NCBI GenBank assembly: GCA_008011715.2
Contig: CP136508.1
Span: forward strand, 1,674,001 to 1,738,000
Direction of reading: 5' to 3'
Length of the DNA stretch: 64,000 nucleotides
DNA from: [Empedobacter] haloabium
Lineage (GTDB): Bacteria; Pseudomonadota; Gammaproteobacteria; Burkholderiales; Burkholderiaceae_D
Within the stretch, counting starts at the first letter, position 1. The number at the start of each line of letters is the position of its first letter. The notes below the pieces were generated by a model. The model did no database searches and was not told the DNA's origin. It was given only the letters and a program-made list of their open reading frames with translations. Of the stretch, positions 27,878 to 37,700 are shown one piece after another. A program made the position numbers and the translations under genes.

Positions 27878-28876
27878 ATGACGCAACCACCACCCGCACC
27901 ATCCCATCCGTTCGCAGCGCTGGACCCCGACCGCGTGCTGGACGCCCTGGCCAGCGTTGGCCTCTTCGGCGATGGCCGCCTGCTGGCGCTGAACAGCTAC
28001 GAAAACCGGGTCTACCAGGTCGGTATCGAGGACGGCAAGCCCGTCGTCGCCAAGTTCTACCGACCCGAACGCTGGAGCGACGCCGCCATCCTGGAGGAAC
28101 ACGCCTTCATGGCCGAGCTGCGTGAGCAGGAAATTCCCGTCGTGCCGGCCCAGGTGCTGGCCGGGCGCACGCTGCACGAGTTCGCAGGCTACCGTTTTGC
28201 CGTGTTCGACCGCCACGGCGGCCGCGCGCCCGAGCTGGACCGCCCCGAAGTGCTGGAATGGACCGGCCGCTTCATCGGCCGCATCCACGCCGTCGGCGCC
28301 GCGCGGCCATTCGCGCACCGGCCGGCGCTGGACGTGGACACGTTCGGCGTCCAGTCGCGCGACTACCTGCTGGCCGAGGGCTTCATCCCGCCCGAGCTGG
28401 TCGAGGCCTGGCGCAGCGTGGCCGACCAGGCGCTCGATGGCGTGCGGCGCTGTTACGACCGCGCCGGCGACGTGGCGCTGCTGCGCCTGCACGGCGACTG
28501 CCATGGCGGCAACGTGCTGTGGACGGATGCGGGCCCGCACTTCGTCGACTTCGACGACGCGCGCATGGGCCCGGCGGTGCAGGACCTGTGGATGATGCTG
28601 TCCGGCGAACGGGGCGACATGGTGCGCCAGCTGTCCGATATCCTGGCGGGCTACGAGGACTTCATGGAGTTCGACGCACGCCAGTTGTACCTGGTGGAAG
28701 CGCTGCGCACCTTGCGCCTGCTGCATTACGCCGCCTGGCTGGCGCGGCGCTGGGACGATCCGGCGTTTCCTGCCGCCTTCCCGTGGTTCAACACGCAACG
28801 CTATTGGCAGGATCGCATCCTGGAGCTGCGCGAACAGGTGGCGCTGATGGACGAGCCGCCGCTGTGGCCCGTCTAG
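27878..28876 (+). CDS. srkA: Stress response kinase SrkA (YihE/RdoA)
   Basis: A 332-residue Ser/Thr protein kinase of the aminoglycoside-phosphotransferase fold. The ATP site includes [27 protein letters not shown]. The catalytic loop is [14 protein letters not shown] with Asp207, and the metal site is [11 protein letters not shown]. In E. coli, SrkA counters stress-induced death through the MazEF pathway and responds to Cpx signalling. Here it is monocistronic, divergent from the UPF0149 gene. Length is close to the E. coli protein (328). Confidence 0.94.
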   Translation: MTQPPPAPSHPFAALDPDRVLDALASVGLFGDGRLLALNSYENRVYQVGIEDGKPVVAKFYRPERWSDAAILEEHAFMAELREQEIPVVPAQVLAGRTLHEFAGYRFAVFDRHGGRAPELDRPEVLEWTGRFIGRIHAVGAARPFAHRPALDVDTFGVQSRDYLLAEGFIPPELVEAWRSVADQALDGVRRCYDRAGDVALLRLHGDCHGGNVLWTDAGPHFVDFDDARMGPAVQDLWMMLSGERGDMVRQLSDILAGYEDFMEFDARQLYLVEALRTLRLLHYAAWLARRWDDPAFPAAFPWFNTQRYWQDRILELREQVALMDEPPLWPV

Positions 28877-28972
28877 CGGGGCGTTGTCGAACAGGCATGC
28901 GAGCTCAACGGGTGAATTGACGGCAAAAAGCCACTCTGCTTGAACGGTTGACTGGACTGGAGGGGATCGATA

Positions 28973-31183
28973 ATGGCAACTCGGAAACCAAACCCGCCCA
29001 CGAGACCCGACATGCAAGCATTCGCCCAACCCCCAGCCGCCGATTATTCCGCCGACCTGCCGGAAGGGGATGCCTACGACGGCGCGGGCGACGGCAGCGC
29101 ACCGCAGATGGAGGCGGACCGTGGCGAAAGCGGTCGTGCCGAGACCAGCCGTGCGGAGATGGAGATGCGCGCGATCCAGCAGGCGATTGCCCGGGTCGAA
29201 GCGGAGGCCAAGGCCGCGTGCGCCGCCGAGAACCGCGCCCATGCGGAAGCGCGTGCCCGCGCGCTGGCCGAGGACAAGGCCGCGATGGACGCCGCTGCGG
29301 CCGCCGTCGCGCTGCAGAACGCCCAGGCCGCCGAACAGGTGATCGCCGCCAACCGCGAGCGCCTGGAAAGCCTGCGCGCCGCGGCCCAGGCCAGCGTGGC
29401 GCAGCTGGAAGCGGTCAAGCAGGAAACGGCCGAGCTGCGCGCCCGCGTGGAGGCCGACAACCAGATTCGCCTGGCCGCCGAACAGCGCGCCCGCGCCGAG
29501 GAGGAAAGCCGGCGCCGCGCCACCGAGCAGATGGAAGCGGAAGCGCAGCTGGCCGAGCAGGCCGCGCGCGCCGCCGACGAACTGAAAAAGCATACCGAGC
29601 AGGCCCGCATGCAGGCCGCCGAGCGCGTCGCCGCCGTGCAGGCCGCCAAAGAGGAAGTGGTGGGCATCGCCAGTGCGGATGCGCGCATGGCGACGCTGGC
29701 GCGCGAGCGCGAACGCCAGGCCTACGGCGCGCGCCAGACCGCGCAGCAACTGGTCGAGGCGGAAGCGGAAGCATTGGAAGCGACGCGCCAGCGCGAGCGG
29801 GCCGACCAGGTCGCGCTGGAATCGGCCTTCAAGCGCGCCGCCGCCGAGGTGCACGCCGCCGAGGAGGCGCGCGCGCTGGCCCACCTGGAACAGGAGCGCG
29901 AGGCGATCGCGCTGGCCAAGGCGGAATCGGACCGCAGCGCGGCCATGTCCCTGCATTTGCGCCTGCAGACGGAAAAGGAAATGCGCGACGCGGCCCAGCA
30001 CCGCGAGCGCCTGGAGGCGATGGCCGCGACGACGGCGCAGGCGCGCCGTGACGCCGACGCGCGCATCCTGGCGGCGACGGAAGCGCGCATCGAAGCGGAC
30101 CGCCAGCTGCACGCGGTGGCACAAGCCCGCGCCGATGCCGAGCAGCAGGCCCAGGTCGAGACGCAAGCCCGCGTCGAGGCGGAAACCGTCGCTACGGAAG
30201 CGGCGCGCCAGCGTCGCGTGGCCGAACAGGCCGCCGCCGAAGCCGCCCGGGCCGACGCGGAAGAGCACCAGCGTGCCACCGTCATTGCGGAAGAGCAGGC
30301 GCGCCAGCGCCAGGCCGCCGTCGATCTGGTCAAGGCGCGCAACGAGGCCGAGGCACGCGAACTGGTGGCGCTGACCGAACAGGCGGCCGCCCAAGAGGCG
30401 GCCAACGCCATCGCCCAGGAGAAGGCCGAGCACGCGGCACGGCTGCTGGCGGCCGAGCAAGCCCGGGCGGCGGCCGAGCGCGCCGCCATCGAGGCGCTGA
30501 AGGCGCGCCTGGCGGAAGAGGAGCGGGCCACGGCGGCAGCCGAGGCGCGCGCCGCGGCGGAACGCGAGCAGGCCGAGGCCTTTGCCCGCAACGCGGCAGC
30601 CGATGCGCTGCGCCAGCAGGCCGTGCAGGAAGAAGCGGCGGCGCTGCGCGCGCTGGCCGAGCAGAACGAAGTGGAAGCACGCCAGAAGCAATTGGCAGCG
30701 CAGGCCGCCACGGCGCAGGCGCGCCTGGCGGTGGAGCTGTCGGAAGTGCACAAGGAACGCGCCCGCGCCGAGCAGGACAAGGCGGCCGCCGCCGAGGCGC
30801 TGCTGCAGGCCGAGCGCGAGTACGTGGAGAAGGAACGCCAGGGCCAGGCGCTGCTGGCCGCGCGTCTGGCGCAGGAGCAGGCCGCCGCCGCGGCGGAAGA
30901 GCGTGCCGCGCGCGCCATCGAAAGCCGGCTGGCGGCGCAGGCCGAGGCCGTGCGGGCGGCCGAGGAGCGGGCGCTGGCGGAAGAACAGGAAGCGGACGCG
31001 GCGCGCCAGCTGGCGCAGGCCGAACGGGAAGCCGCCGCTGCCGCGCAGGACAAGGCGGCGCGCCAGCAGGCCCTGATGGCCACGGCACAGGCCCACGCGG
31101 CGTTGCAGCGCAAGGCGGCCGATGCGGCGCAGTTGTTGCTGGTGGCGAAGCGGAAGTTGCTGGAAGCCGACGGCGGCGTGTGA
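28973..31183 (+). CDS. Large Ala/Glu/Arg-rich coiled-coil protein
   Basis: A 736-residue protein that I cannot assign to a family. GGAGGGG lies about 8 bases before the ATG. Residues 1-50 are Pro/Asp-rich and probably disordered. From about residue 55 to the end it is an almost unbroken helix-forming sequence of Ala, Glu, Arg and Gln with few Pro or Gly (AEARARALAEDKAAMDAAAA). It has no signal peptide or membrane segment. This composition is typical of long coiled coils such as TolA domain II or cytoskeletal scaffolds. It may form a filament or a cytoplasmic scaffold. The high-GC Ala codons create long open frames on the other strand that are not genes. Confidence 0.8.
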   Translation: MATRKPNPPTRPDMQAFAQPPAADYSADLPEGDAYDGAGDGSAPQMEADRGESGRAETSRAEMEMRAIQQAIARVEAEAKAACAAENRAHAEARARALAEDKAAMDAAAAAVALQNAQAAEQVIAANRERLESLRAAAQASVAQLEAVKQETAELRARVEADNQIRLAAEQRARAEEESRRRATEQMEAEAQLAEQAARAADELKKHTEQARMQAAERVAAVQAAKEEVVGIASADARMATLARERERQAYGARQTAQQLVEAEAEALEATRQRERADQVALESAFKRAAAEVHAAEEARALAHLEQEREAIALAKAESDRSAAMSLHLRLQTEKEMRDAAQHRERLEAMAATTAQARRDADARILAATEARIEADRQLHAVAQARADAEQQAQVETQARVEAETVATEAARQRRVAEQAAAEAARADAEEHQRATVIAEEQARQRQAAVDLVKARNEAEARELVALTEQAAAQEAANAIAQEKAEHAARLLAAEQARAAAERAAIEALKARLAEEERATAAAEARAAAEREQAEAFARNAAADALRQQAVQEEAAALRALAEQNEVEARQKQLAAQAATAQARLAVELSEVHKERARAEQDKAAAAEALLQAEREYVEKERQGQALLAARLAQEQAAAAAEERAARAIESRLAAQAEAVRAAEERALAEEQEADAARQLAQAEREAAAAAQDKAARQQALMATAQAHAALQRKAADAAQLLLVAKRKLLEADGGV

Positions 31184-31190
31184 GGTTTTG

Positions 31191-31283
31191 GGGACTGTCC
31201 CTTCGGGACTGTCCCCGGTTTTCATCCGCGACTCGAACGATAGCGATTAAAACCGGGGTCAGTCCCCGATGGGGACAGACCCC
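31191..31283. repeat. Intergenic inverted-repeat cluster, GGGGTCAGTCCCC family
   Basis: This gap between convergent genes contains a near-perfect pair GGACTGTCCCCGGTTTT (31206-31222) and AAAACCGGGGTCAGTCC (31249-31265, one mismatch). Directly after lies the unit GGGGTCAGTCCCC-GAT-GGGGACAGACCCC (31255-31283), which is itself an inverted repeat with one mismatch. The same 26-base paired unit with a CCT spacer occurs at 42415-42443. Position between convergent stops fits a termination role. Confidence 0.8.
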
Positions 31284-31310
31284 AAGACCGTAACGCTAAA
31301 GGCGTAGCGA

Positions 31311-31679
31311 TTACTGCACCGTCACCTTCTCGACGTAATACTCGCTCTCGCCGAAGCAATTGGTCGGCACGCCCTTGTGCTGGGCGTACGACAGGTTGAC
31401 GCGCTTGCCCATCGCCGCGCTCAGCTGCGCGGCGATGGCCTCGTCGCGCACGCTGAACTCGAATTTCTCCGGAATCGCGCCTGGCATCGAGGTCAGCAGG
31501 ATCTCGCCTTCCCAGGTCTTGCAGATCCAGCCCCGTTTCGAGAATTTCTGCAGGAAGCCGGCCCGTTCGCCTTCCGAGTACGAGAAGTTGAGCGTGACCA
31601 TGGCCCAGGCCCACAAGGCGAGGGCGACGGCCACGACGAGGCCGATCAGGATGAGGACGAGGCGCGAGGAGCGGGTCAT
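31311..31679 (-). CDS. Small membrane-anchored hypothetical protein
   Basis: A 122-residue protein with one N-terminal membrane segment (LVLILIGLVVAVALALWAWA, residues ~7-27) and a periplasmic domain of ~95 residues. The domain has strand-like segments (EGEILLTSMPG, FEFSVRD, KRVNLSYAQHKG) and two Cys (WICKTW and PTNCFGESEYYV) that could form a disulfide. I do not recognise the family. The ribosome site is weak but no better start exists. It is convergent with the coiled-coil gene and lies after the DUF475 gene on the same strand. Confidence 0.72.
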   Translation of the reverse strand: MTRSSRLVLILIGLVVAVALALWAWAMVTLNFSYSEGERAGFLQKFSKRGWICKTWEGEILLTSMPGAIPEKFEFSVRDEAIAAQLSAAMGKRVNLSYAQHKGVPTNCFGESEYYVEKVTVQ

Positions 31680-31717
31680 AGGCTGGGCCGTGAGTTGAAA
31701 GCCGTGATATTACTGCA

Positions 31718-32755
31718 TCACGCCACGGCCGTGCGCGCCTCGCGGCGGTACTTCAGCGAAGAGTACAGCGACACCACGATGAACGCCACGCCGGACAGCC
31801 CGGTGAACCATTCCGGGATGTGGTACTTGACGCTGGCGAACATGATCACGGCCAGGATGCCGATGGCCCAGTGGGCGCCGTGCTCCAGGTAGACGAATTC
31901 GTCCAGCGTGCCCTTGTGCACCAGGTAGACGGTCAGCGACCGCACGTACATGGCGCCGATGGCCAGCCCCAGCATGATGATCACGACGTCGCTGGTGATG
32001 GCGAAGGCGCCGATCACGCCGTCGAAGCTGAACGACGCGTCCAGTACTTCCAGGTACAGGAAGCCGCCGATGCTGCCGCGCTGGACCGCCTTGCCCAGCT
32101 CGCCATCGTGTTCCTCTTCTTCCAGCAGGCTGGACAGCCAGCCCACCGCGACGTAGATGGCGATGCCGACCACGCCGGCATACAGTACGGAGAAGCGCTT
32201 GACCTCGGGCACCATCTCAACGGCGACGCACACCGCCACCAGCGCCAGCAGGATCGCCAGCCCCTCCGTGCCCACCTTGCCGGCTTTCTTCTCGATCCAC
32301 TCGATCCAGTGCAGGTCTTTTTCCTCGTCGAACAGGAAGTTGAGGAAGACCAGCAGCAGGAACGAGCCGCCGAACGCGGCCACCTCCTCGTGCACGGCCA
32401 TCAGGTGGCGCGAGTACTCCTGCGGCGTGGTCGTCGCCATGGTCCAGACCTCGGACAGGCCCTGGTCCGTGGCGACCCCCACGATCGCCAGCGGGAAGAC
32501 CAGGCGCATGCCGAACACGGCCACCAGGATGCCCACCGTCAGGAACAGCTTTTGCCAGAACGCGTTCCAGTCCTTCAATACGGAAGCGTTGACGACCGCA
32601 TTGTCGAACGACAGCGACACCTCCATCACGCCCAGAACGGCGGTAATCCACAGCGCCGTCAGCGCTCCCTTGACGCCGCCATGGCTGTAGCCCCACCAGC
32701 CGCCCAGCACCATCAACACGACGGTGACGAGAATCGAAATACGGAAATGCTTCAT
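31718..32755 (-). CDS. DUF475 family integral membrane protein
   Basis: A 345-residue polytopic membrane protein of the DUF475 family, distantly related to the TerC group. Seven to nine hydrophobic segments occur. Conserved acidic residues lie within helices: LGVMEVSLSFDNAVVNASVL near residue 45 and LEVLDASFSFDGVIGAF near residue 235, an internal duplication of an E(V)-S-FDNA/FDG pattern seen in TerC-type proteins thought to move or bind metal ions. AAGGGGAAG precedes the ATG. Substrate is unknown. It is divergent from the PAP2-like gene. Confidence 0.9.
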   Translation of the reverse strand: MKHFRISILVTVVLMVLGGWWGYSHGGVKGALTALWITAVLGVMEVSLSFDNAVVNASVLKDWNAFWQKLFLTVGILVAVFGMRLVFPLAIVGVATDQGLSEVWTMATTTPQEYSRHLMAVHEEVAAFGGSFLLLVFLNFLFDEEKDLHWIEWIEKKAGKVGTEGLAILLALVAVCVAVEMVPEVKRFSVLYAGVVGIAIYVAVGWLSSLLEEEEHDGELGKAVQRGSIGGFLYLEVLDASFSFDGVIGAFAITSDVVIIMLGLAIGAMYVRSLTVYLVHKGTLDEFVYLEHGAHWAIGILAVIMFASVKYHIPEWFTGLSGVAFIVVSLYSSLKYRREARTAVA

Positions 32756-32864
32756 GAATGGCTTCCCCTTGCTGTCTTGTTATCGGCAGGCCGATTCTAC
32801 TTGACCTGCTTTTGCCGGGGAGCCGGCTTCTGCGATAATGGCGGATTGACAATCTGGACTTACC

Positions 32865-33299
32865 ATGGACATCGCATATCTCGTCACGCCTTTGCTCACC
32901 TGGATCACCGTCGGCCCGATCAAGTTCCTGATCAACAGCATCAAGGCGCGGCAATGGGCGTTCAATCTCGTCGGCAACGGCGGTTTCCCCAGCAACCACA
33001 GCGCCGTCGTATCCAGCATGGCGACCCTGATCGCGCTGCGCGAAGGCATCGGCCACCCGGCGTTCGGCGTGGCCGTCGCGCTGTGCTTCATCGTGATCAT
33101 CGACGCCAACAGCCTGCGCCAGCACGTCGGCCGTCAGGCCGCCGCCATCAACCGCCTGGCGGGCAAGGTGGTGGACGATGCGCCCGGCCACCAGCACCTG
33201 CGCGAACGGATGGGCCACACGGTGGTGGAAATCCTGGGCGGCCTGGCCACCGGCATCGCCATCGGCCACATCGTCTACGCACTGTTCCCCCGCGGCTGA
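32865..33299 (+). CDS. Divergent PAP2 family membrane protein
   Basis: A 144-residue membrane protein of the divergent PAP2 (DUF212) family. Key segments are FPSNHSAVVSSMATLIALRE, which matches the PSxH motif of acid phosphatases, and IIDANSLRQHVGRQAAAINRL, the family's Asp/Arg-rich segment. HTVVEILGGLATGIAIGHIV near the end holds a His-x-x-x-Glu and the last membrane helix. Distant relatives dephosphorylate lipid-linked phosphates, but no activity is established for this branch. Single gene. Confidence 0.92.
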   Translation: MDIAYLVTPLLTWITVGPIKFLINSIKARQWAFNLVGNGGFPSNHSAVVSSMATLIALREGIGHPAFGVAVALCFIVIIDANSLRQHVGRQAAAINRLAGKVVDDAPGHQHLRERMGHTVVEILGGLATGIAIGHIVYALFPRG

Positions 33300-33568
33300 G
33301 CCAGCCGCCTCCGGGGCAGCCGCGCCTGCCCCGTCCCCCGATTCCGCCACGCTGGCGTCCAGTCGCCCAATTCTGCAGTCCAGCCACAAAATCGGACGTT
33401 TCGTCACGCCGTGAATTGACCTTCGCCCCCCGCTCGGGGATACTCTTCGGCTGTTATCCTGATAACAAAAGTGTCCGTTTTTTACGGCCGAGCCGAAGCG
33501 CCGACGCCATCGATAATAAAAGCAAGCAGTAACGTCTGAAGCAGTCCAAAACTTCTCGGAGATCCTCT

Positions 33569-34744
33569 ATGTTGCGCAATACCTTTACAGCCATCGCCAT
33601 CGCCGCGGCACTCGTTGCCTGCGGCAAGCCGGACGGCGCCAACCCGGCGGGCGGGCCCGAAGCCGCCGCCAAGGATGGCAAGGGCGACGGCAAGAAGCAG
33701 GCCAGGCTGCTGATCGCGCCGGAGGATCTGCTGACCGTGCAGTCGAACGCGCTGGCGTCCGGCCCCGTGATCACGGGTTCGATCCAGCCGGAGCGCAAGG
33801 CCGACCTGCGCGCCGAGGTGGGCGCCGTCGTGCTGCAGGTGCTGAAGGAAAACGGCGAAGCCGTGCGCAAGGGCGACCTGCTGGTGCGGCTGGACGAGAC
33901 GTCGATCCGCGACAGCGTCACGTCGGCCGAGGAAGCGGTGCGCTCGGCGCGCCAGGTGCTGGACCAGGCCGAACGCATGCTGGAACGTAACAAGACGCTG
34001 CGCACATCCGGCATGACGTCGATGCAGGCGCTGGAAGATGCCGAGGTGCGCCGCAACAGCGCGCAAAGCGAGCTGGTCGCGGCCAGGGCGCGTCTGGCCC
34101 AGGCCCGCCAGCAGCTCGAGCGCACCAACGTGCGGGCGCCGTTCGACGGCATCGTTTCCGAGCGCAAGGTGTCCAGCGGCGATACGGCGCAGATCGGCAA
34201 GGAGCTGATCAAGGTGATCGATCCAGGCAGCATGCGCTTCGAGGGCCTGGTTTCGGCCGACAAGATCGGCGTCGTCAAGGTCGGCCAGGGCGTGCTGTTC
34301 CGCGTCAACGGCTATCCGGGCCAGAGTTTCCAGGGCCGCGTCAAGCGCGTCGATCCGGCCGCCAACCCGGTCACGCGCCAGGTCGAGGTGCTGGTCGAGT
34401 TCGCCGACAAGCTGCAGCCTCGCGTGGCCGGCCTGTATGCGGAGGGACGTGTCGAGGCTCAAACGTCGAGCGCGCTGATGATCCCTGCCTCGGCGATGGT
34501 GCAGGCGGGCGACAGCAGCTACGTGTGGAAGATCAAGGACAACAAGCTGGCCAAGACCAACCTGGCGCTGGGCGCGCGCGACGAACGCACCGGCATGTGG
34601 CAGGTGACCAGCGGGCTGGCAGCCGGCGACCTGTTGCTGCGCACGCCCGGCTCGACCGTGCACGACGGCCAGGCCGTCCAGCTGACGGCGCCGAAGAACG
34701 TGGCGTCGGCCGCCCAGCCAGCCGCCGCAAGCAAGGGAAACTGA
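33569..34744 (+). CDS. RND efflux periplasmic adaptor (membrane fusion) lipoprotein
   Basis: A 391-residue adaptor subunit of a resistance-nodulation-division pump. The signal MLRNTFTAIAIAAALVAC ends in a LVAC lipobox. The layout is typical: a lipoyl half-motif (ADLRAEVGAVVLQVLKENGE), an alpha-helical hairpin (~residues 115-185), the second lipoyl half (NVRAPFDGIVSERKV) and beta-barrel and membrane-proximal domains ending near residue 380. It lies one base upstream of the permease gene, so they are co-expressed. No TolC-type outer-membrane gene is in the operon, so the channel must come from elsewhere. Confidence 0.94.
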   Translation: MLRNTFTAIAIAAALVACGKPDGANPAGGPEAAAKDGKGDGKKQARLLIAPEDLLTVQSNALASGPVITGSIQPERKADLRAEVGAVVLQVLKENGEAVRKGDLLVRLDETSIRDSVTSAEEAVRSARQVLDQAERMLERNKTLRTSGMTSMQALEDAEVRRNSAQSELVAARARLAQARQQLERTNVRAPFDGIVSERKVSSGDTAQIGKELIKVIDPGSMRFEGLVSADKIGVVKVGQGVLFRVNGYPGQSFQGRVKRVDPAANPVTRQVEVLVEFADKLQPRVAGLYAEGRVEAQTSSALMIPASAMVQAGDSSYVWKIKDNKLAKTNLALGARDERTGMWQVTSGLAAGDLLLRTPGSTVHDGQAVQLTAPKNVASAAQPAAASKGN

Positions 34745-34745
34745 T

Positions 34746-37700
34746 ATGTTCCTGTCCAATTTCAGTGTCAAGCGGCCCATCGCGACGGTCGTGCTGATCA
34801 TCGCGATGATGTGCCTGGGCCTCTTGGCCCTGAGCAAGCTGCGCGTCAACCAGAACCCCGACGTGGAGTTCCCGCTGATCGTCGTGTCGATCCCGTATCC
34901 CGGCGCCTCGCCCGAGACGGCCGAGCGCGAGATCACCAACCGCCTGGAGAAATCGCTGCAGAGCATCTCCGGCGTTAACGAGCTGACCAGCACGTCGGCC
35001 GAGGGCTCGGCCACGATCGTCATGCGCTTCAACTTCGGCAAGAACCTGATCGAGGCGTCGGACGAGATCCGCAACGCCATCGCGGCGGTGCGTTACAAGC
35101 TGCCAGTCGAGATGCGCGAGCCGATCCTGCAGCGCATCGATCCGTCGGCCCAGCCGATCATGCAGTTGTCGCTGTCGTCCAGGACGCAAAGCCATGCGGC
35201 CATTTCGCGCCTGGCCGAGGACGTGCTGGCCGACAAGTTCCGCGCCATCGATGGCGTCGCCACTGTCAGCGTGGACGGTTCGCTGCGGCGCGAGCTGTCC
35301 GTGCTGCTGAGCGCGGAGAAGCTGCGCGAGTACAACGTCTCCGTCAGCGACGTGACCAACGCGCTGCGCATGCAGAATACCAATGCGCCGGTGGGCAAGC
35401 TGCGCGGCACCCTGGAAGAGAAGAGCATCCGCCTGGTGGGCCGCATCGAACGGCCGGAAGACTTCCAGCAGGTGGTCGTCAAGCGCAACGGCGACGAGCT
35501 GGTGCGGCTGGCCCAGGTGGCCACGATCGAGGACGGTTTCGCGGAGAGCAACAGCGTATCGATGCGTTCCGGCCAGCCCAACGTGGGCATCTCGATCATC
35601 CGCTCGCGCGACGCCTCCACGGTGGCGGTCGCCAAGCGGGTGCACGAGGTCGTCAAGGAACTCAAGGGCACGCTGCCGGCGGGGACCTCGCTGGAGGTCA
35701 CGGATGACCAGGGCGAGGATGCGCAAAGCAGCCTGAACAACGTGATCGAGGCGCTGGTGCTGGGTGCCGGCCTGACCATCTTCGTGGTCTACGCCTTCCT
35801 CAACTCGTGGCGCTCGACCTTGATCACGGCGCTGTCGCTGCCCACCTCCGTCATCGCCGCGTTCGTCGGCGTGTGGCTGTGCGGCTTCACGCTGAACTTC
35901 ATGACCCTCTTGGGCCTGTCGCTGGCCATCGGCGTGCTGATCGACGACGCCATCGTGGTGCGGGAAAACATCGTGCGGCATATGCAGATGGGCGCCGACC
36001 GCCGCACGGCCGCGCTGAACGGCACGGCCGAGATCGGCATGGCCGTGGCCGCCACGACGTTCTCGATCATGGCCGTGTTCATCCCGGTCGCGTTCATGCC
36101 CGGCATCACGGGCGAATGGTTCCGGCCGTTCGCATTGACGGTGACGTGCTCGGTGGCCGTGTCGCTGTTCATCTCGTTTACGCTGGACCCGATGCTGTCG
36201 GCCTTCTGGGGCGACCCACCCAACCACCATGACGCGCCGCGCAAGGGTTTCGAGAAGTACCTGCAGCGCTTCAATCACTGGTTCGACCGCCAGGCCGACC
36301 GCTACGGCAACGTGATCGAGTGGGCACTGCACCACCGCCGCTGGATGGCGTTCATCGCGATCGCCAGCTTCGTCGGCGCGATCGCCCTGCAGGCCAAGTT
36401 CGGCGGCGCCAGCTTCGTACCGAAAGCGGACTTCGGCACGATCATGATCGATGTGCGCACGCCGTCGTCGTCCAGCCTGGATTATTCGCGCATGAAGGTG
36501 CTCAAGGCGGACGAGCTGGCCCGCACGCTGAAGGAAACCAAGGAAACCAATGCGTCGGTCAACCTGACGGGCGGCCGCGTCTACGTCAATATCGGCAAGA
36601 AGCACGAGCGCGACCGCAGTGCCGACGAAGTGGCCCAGGAGCTGCGCGAGAAGCTGGCACAGCTGGTGGGCGCCGAGTATACGGTGCTGGACGACCTCAG
36701 CAACAACGCCCGCAAGCCCGTGCAGATCGAATTCACCGGCACCGATTCGCGCAAGCTGATGGAGCTGACCAACCGCTTCATGGAAGAGCTCAAGCAGGTC
36801 AAGGGCGCGGTCGACGTCAGCCTGTCCGAGCTGGACCCGAAGGACGAGCTGCAGATCGAACTGAACCGCGGCCTGGCCAATTCGATGGGCATCGCCGCCG
36901 GCGACGCGGCCGCCGCGCTGCGCGTCGCGTTTGCCGGCATCGAGGTGGGCGACTGGGTCGACCCGACCGGCGAGACGCGCGACGTGGCCGTGCGCCTGGC
37001 GCCGGAAGACCGCAAGGCGGCCGAGAACATCGAGCGCCTGCCGATCGCCGTGGCCGGCACCAACCAGATGGTCCCGCTGGACCAGATCGCCACGATCACG
37101 ATGGGCAAGGGCCCGTCCACGATCAAGCACAAGGACGGCAAGCGCATCATTTCCGTCTCGGCCAACGTCGAGGGCCGCTCGCCGGGCGAGGTCACGGCCG
37201 ATGCGATGAAGCTGGCCAAGGCAATGGACTTCCCGCCCGGCTATGGCCTGGCGCTGGGCGGCTCCGGCAAGGACATGCAGGAAGTCTTCACGCAGATGGC
37301 CATCGCGCTGGTATCGGGCGTGGGCCTGATGTACCTGATCCTGGTGATGCAGTTCGGCTCGTTCACGGCACCGGGCGCCGTGATGCTGTCGCTGCCGTTG
37401 TCGCTGATCGGCGTCGTCGGCGGGCTGCTGCTGACGAACAACACGATCAACCTGATGAGCCTGATCGGCGTCATCATGCTGATGGGCCTGGTGGCGAAGA
37501 ACGCGATCCTGCTGCTGGACGCGGCGCGCAAGCGCGAGGAAGAGGGCTACGGCCGCGAGGACGCGCTGATGTATGCCGGCCGCATGCGCCTGCGCCCGAT
37601 CCTGATGACGACGTTCGCGCTGATCGCCGGCATGCTGCCCGTCGCCATCGGCGCGGGCGAGGGCGGCGAGTTCTACCGTCCGCTGGCCATCGCGATCATC

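Noticed and set aside
27833..31225. Open frame of about 1130 codons on the minus strand opposite the coiled-coil gene
   Set aside because: It is Leu/Arg/Gly-rich, has no ribosome site and mirrors Ala/Glu/Arg codons of the real gene. High GC with few stop codons explains it.
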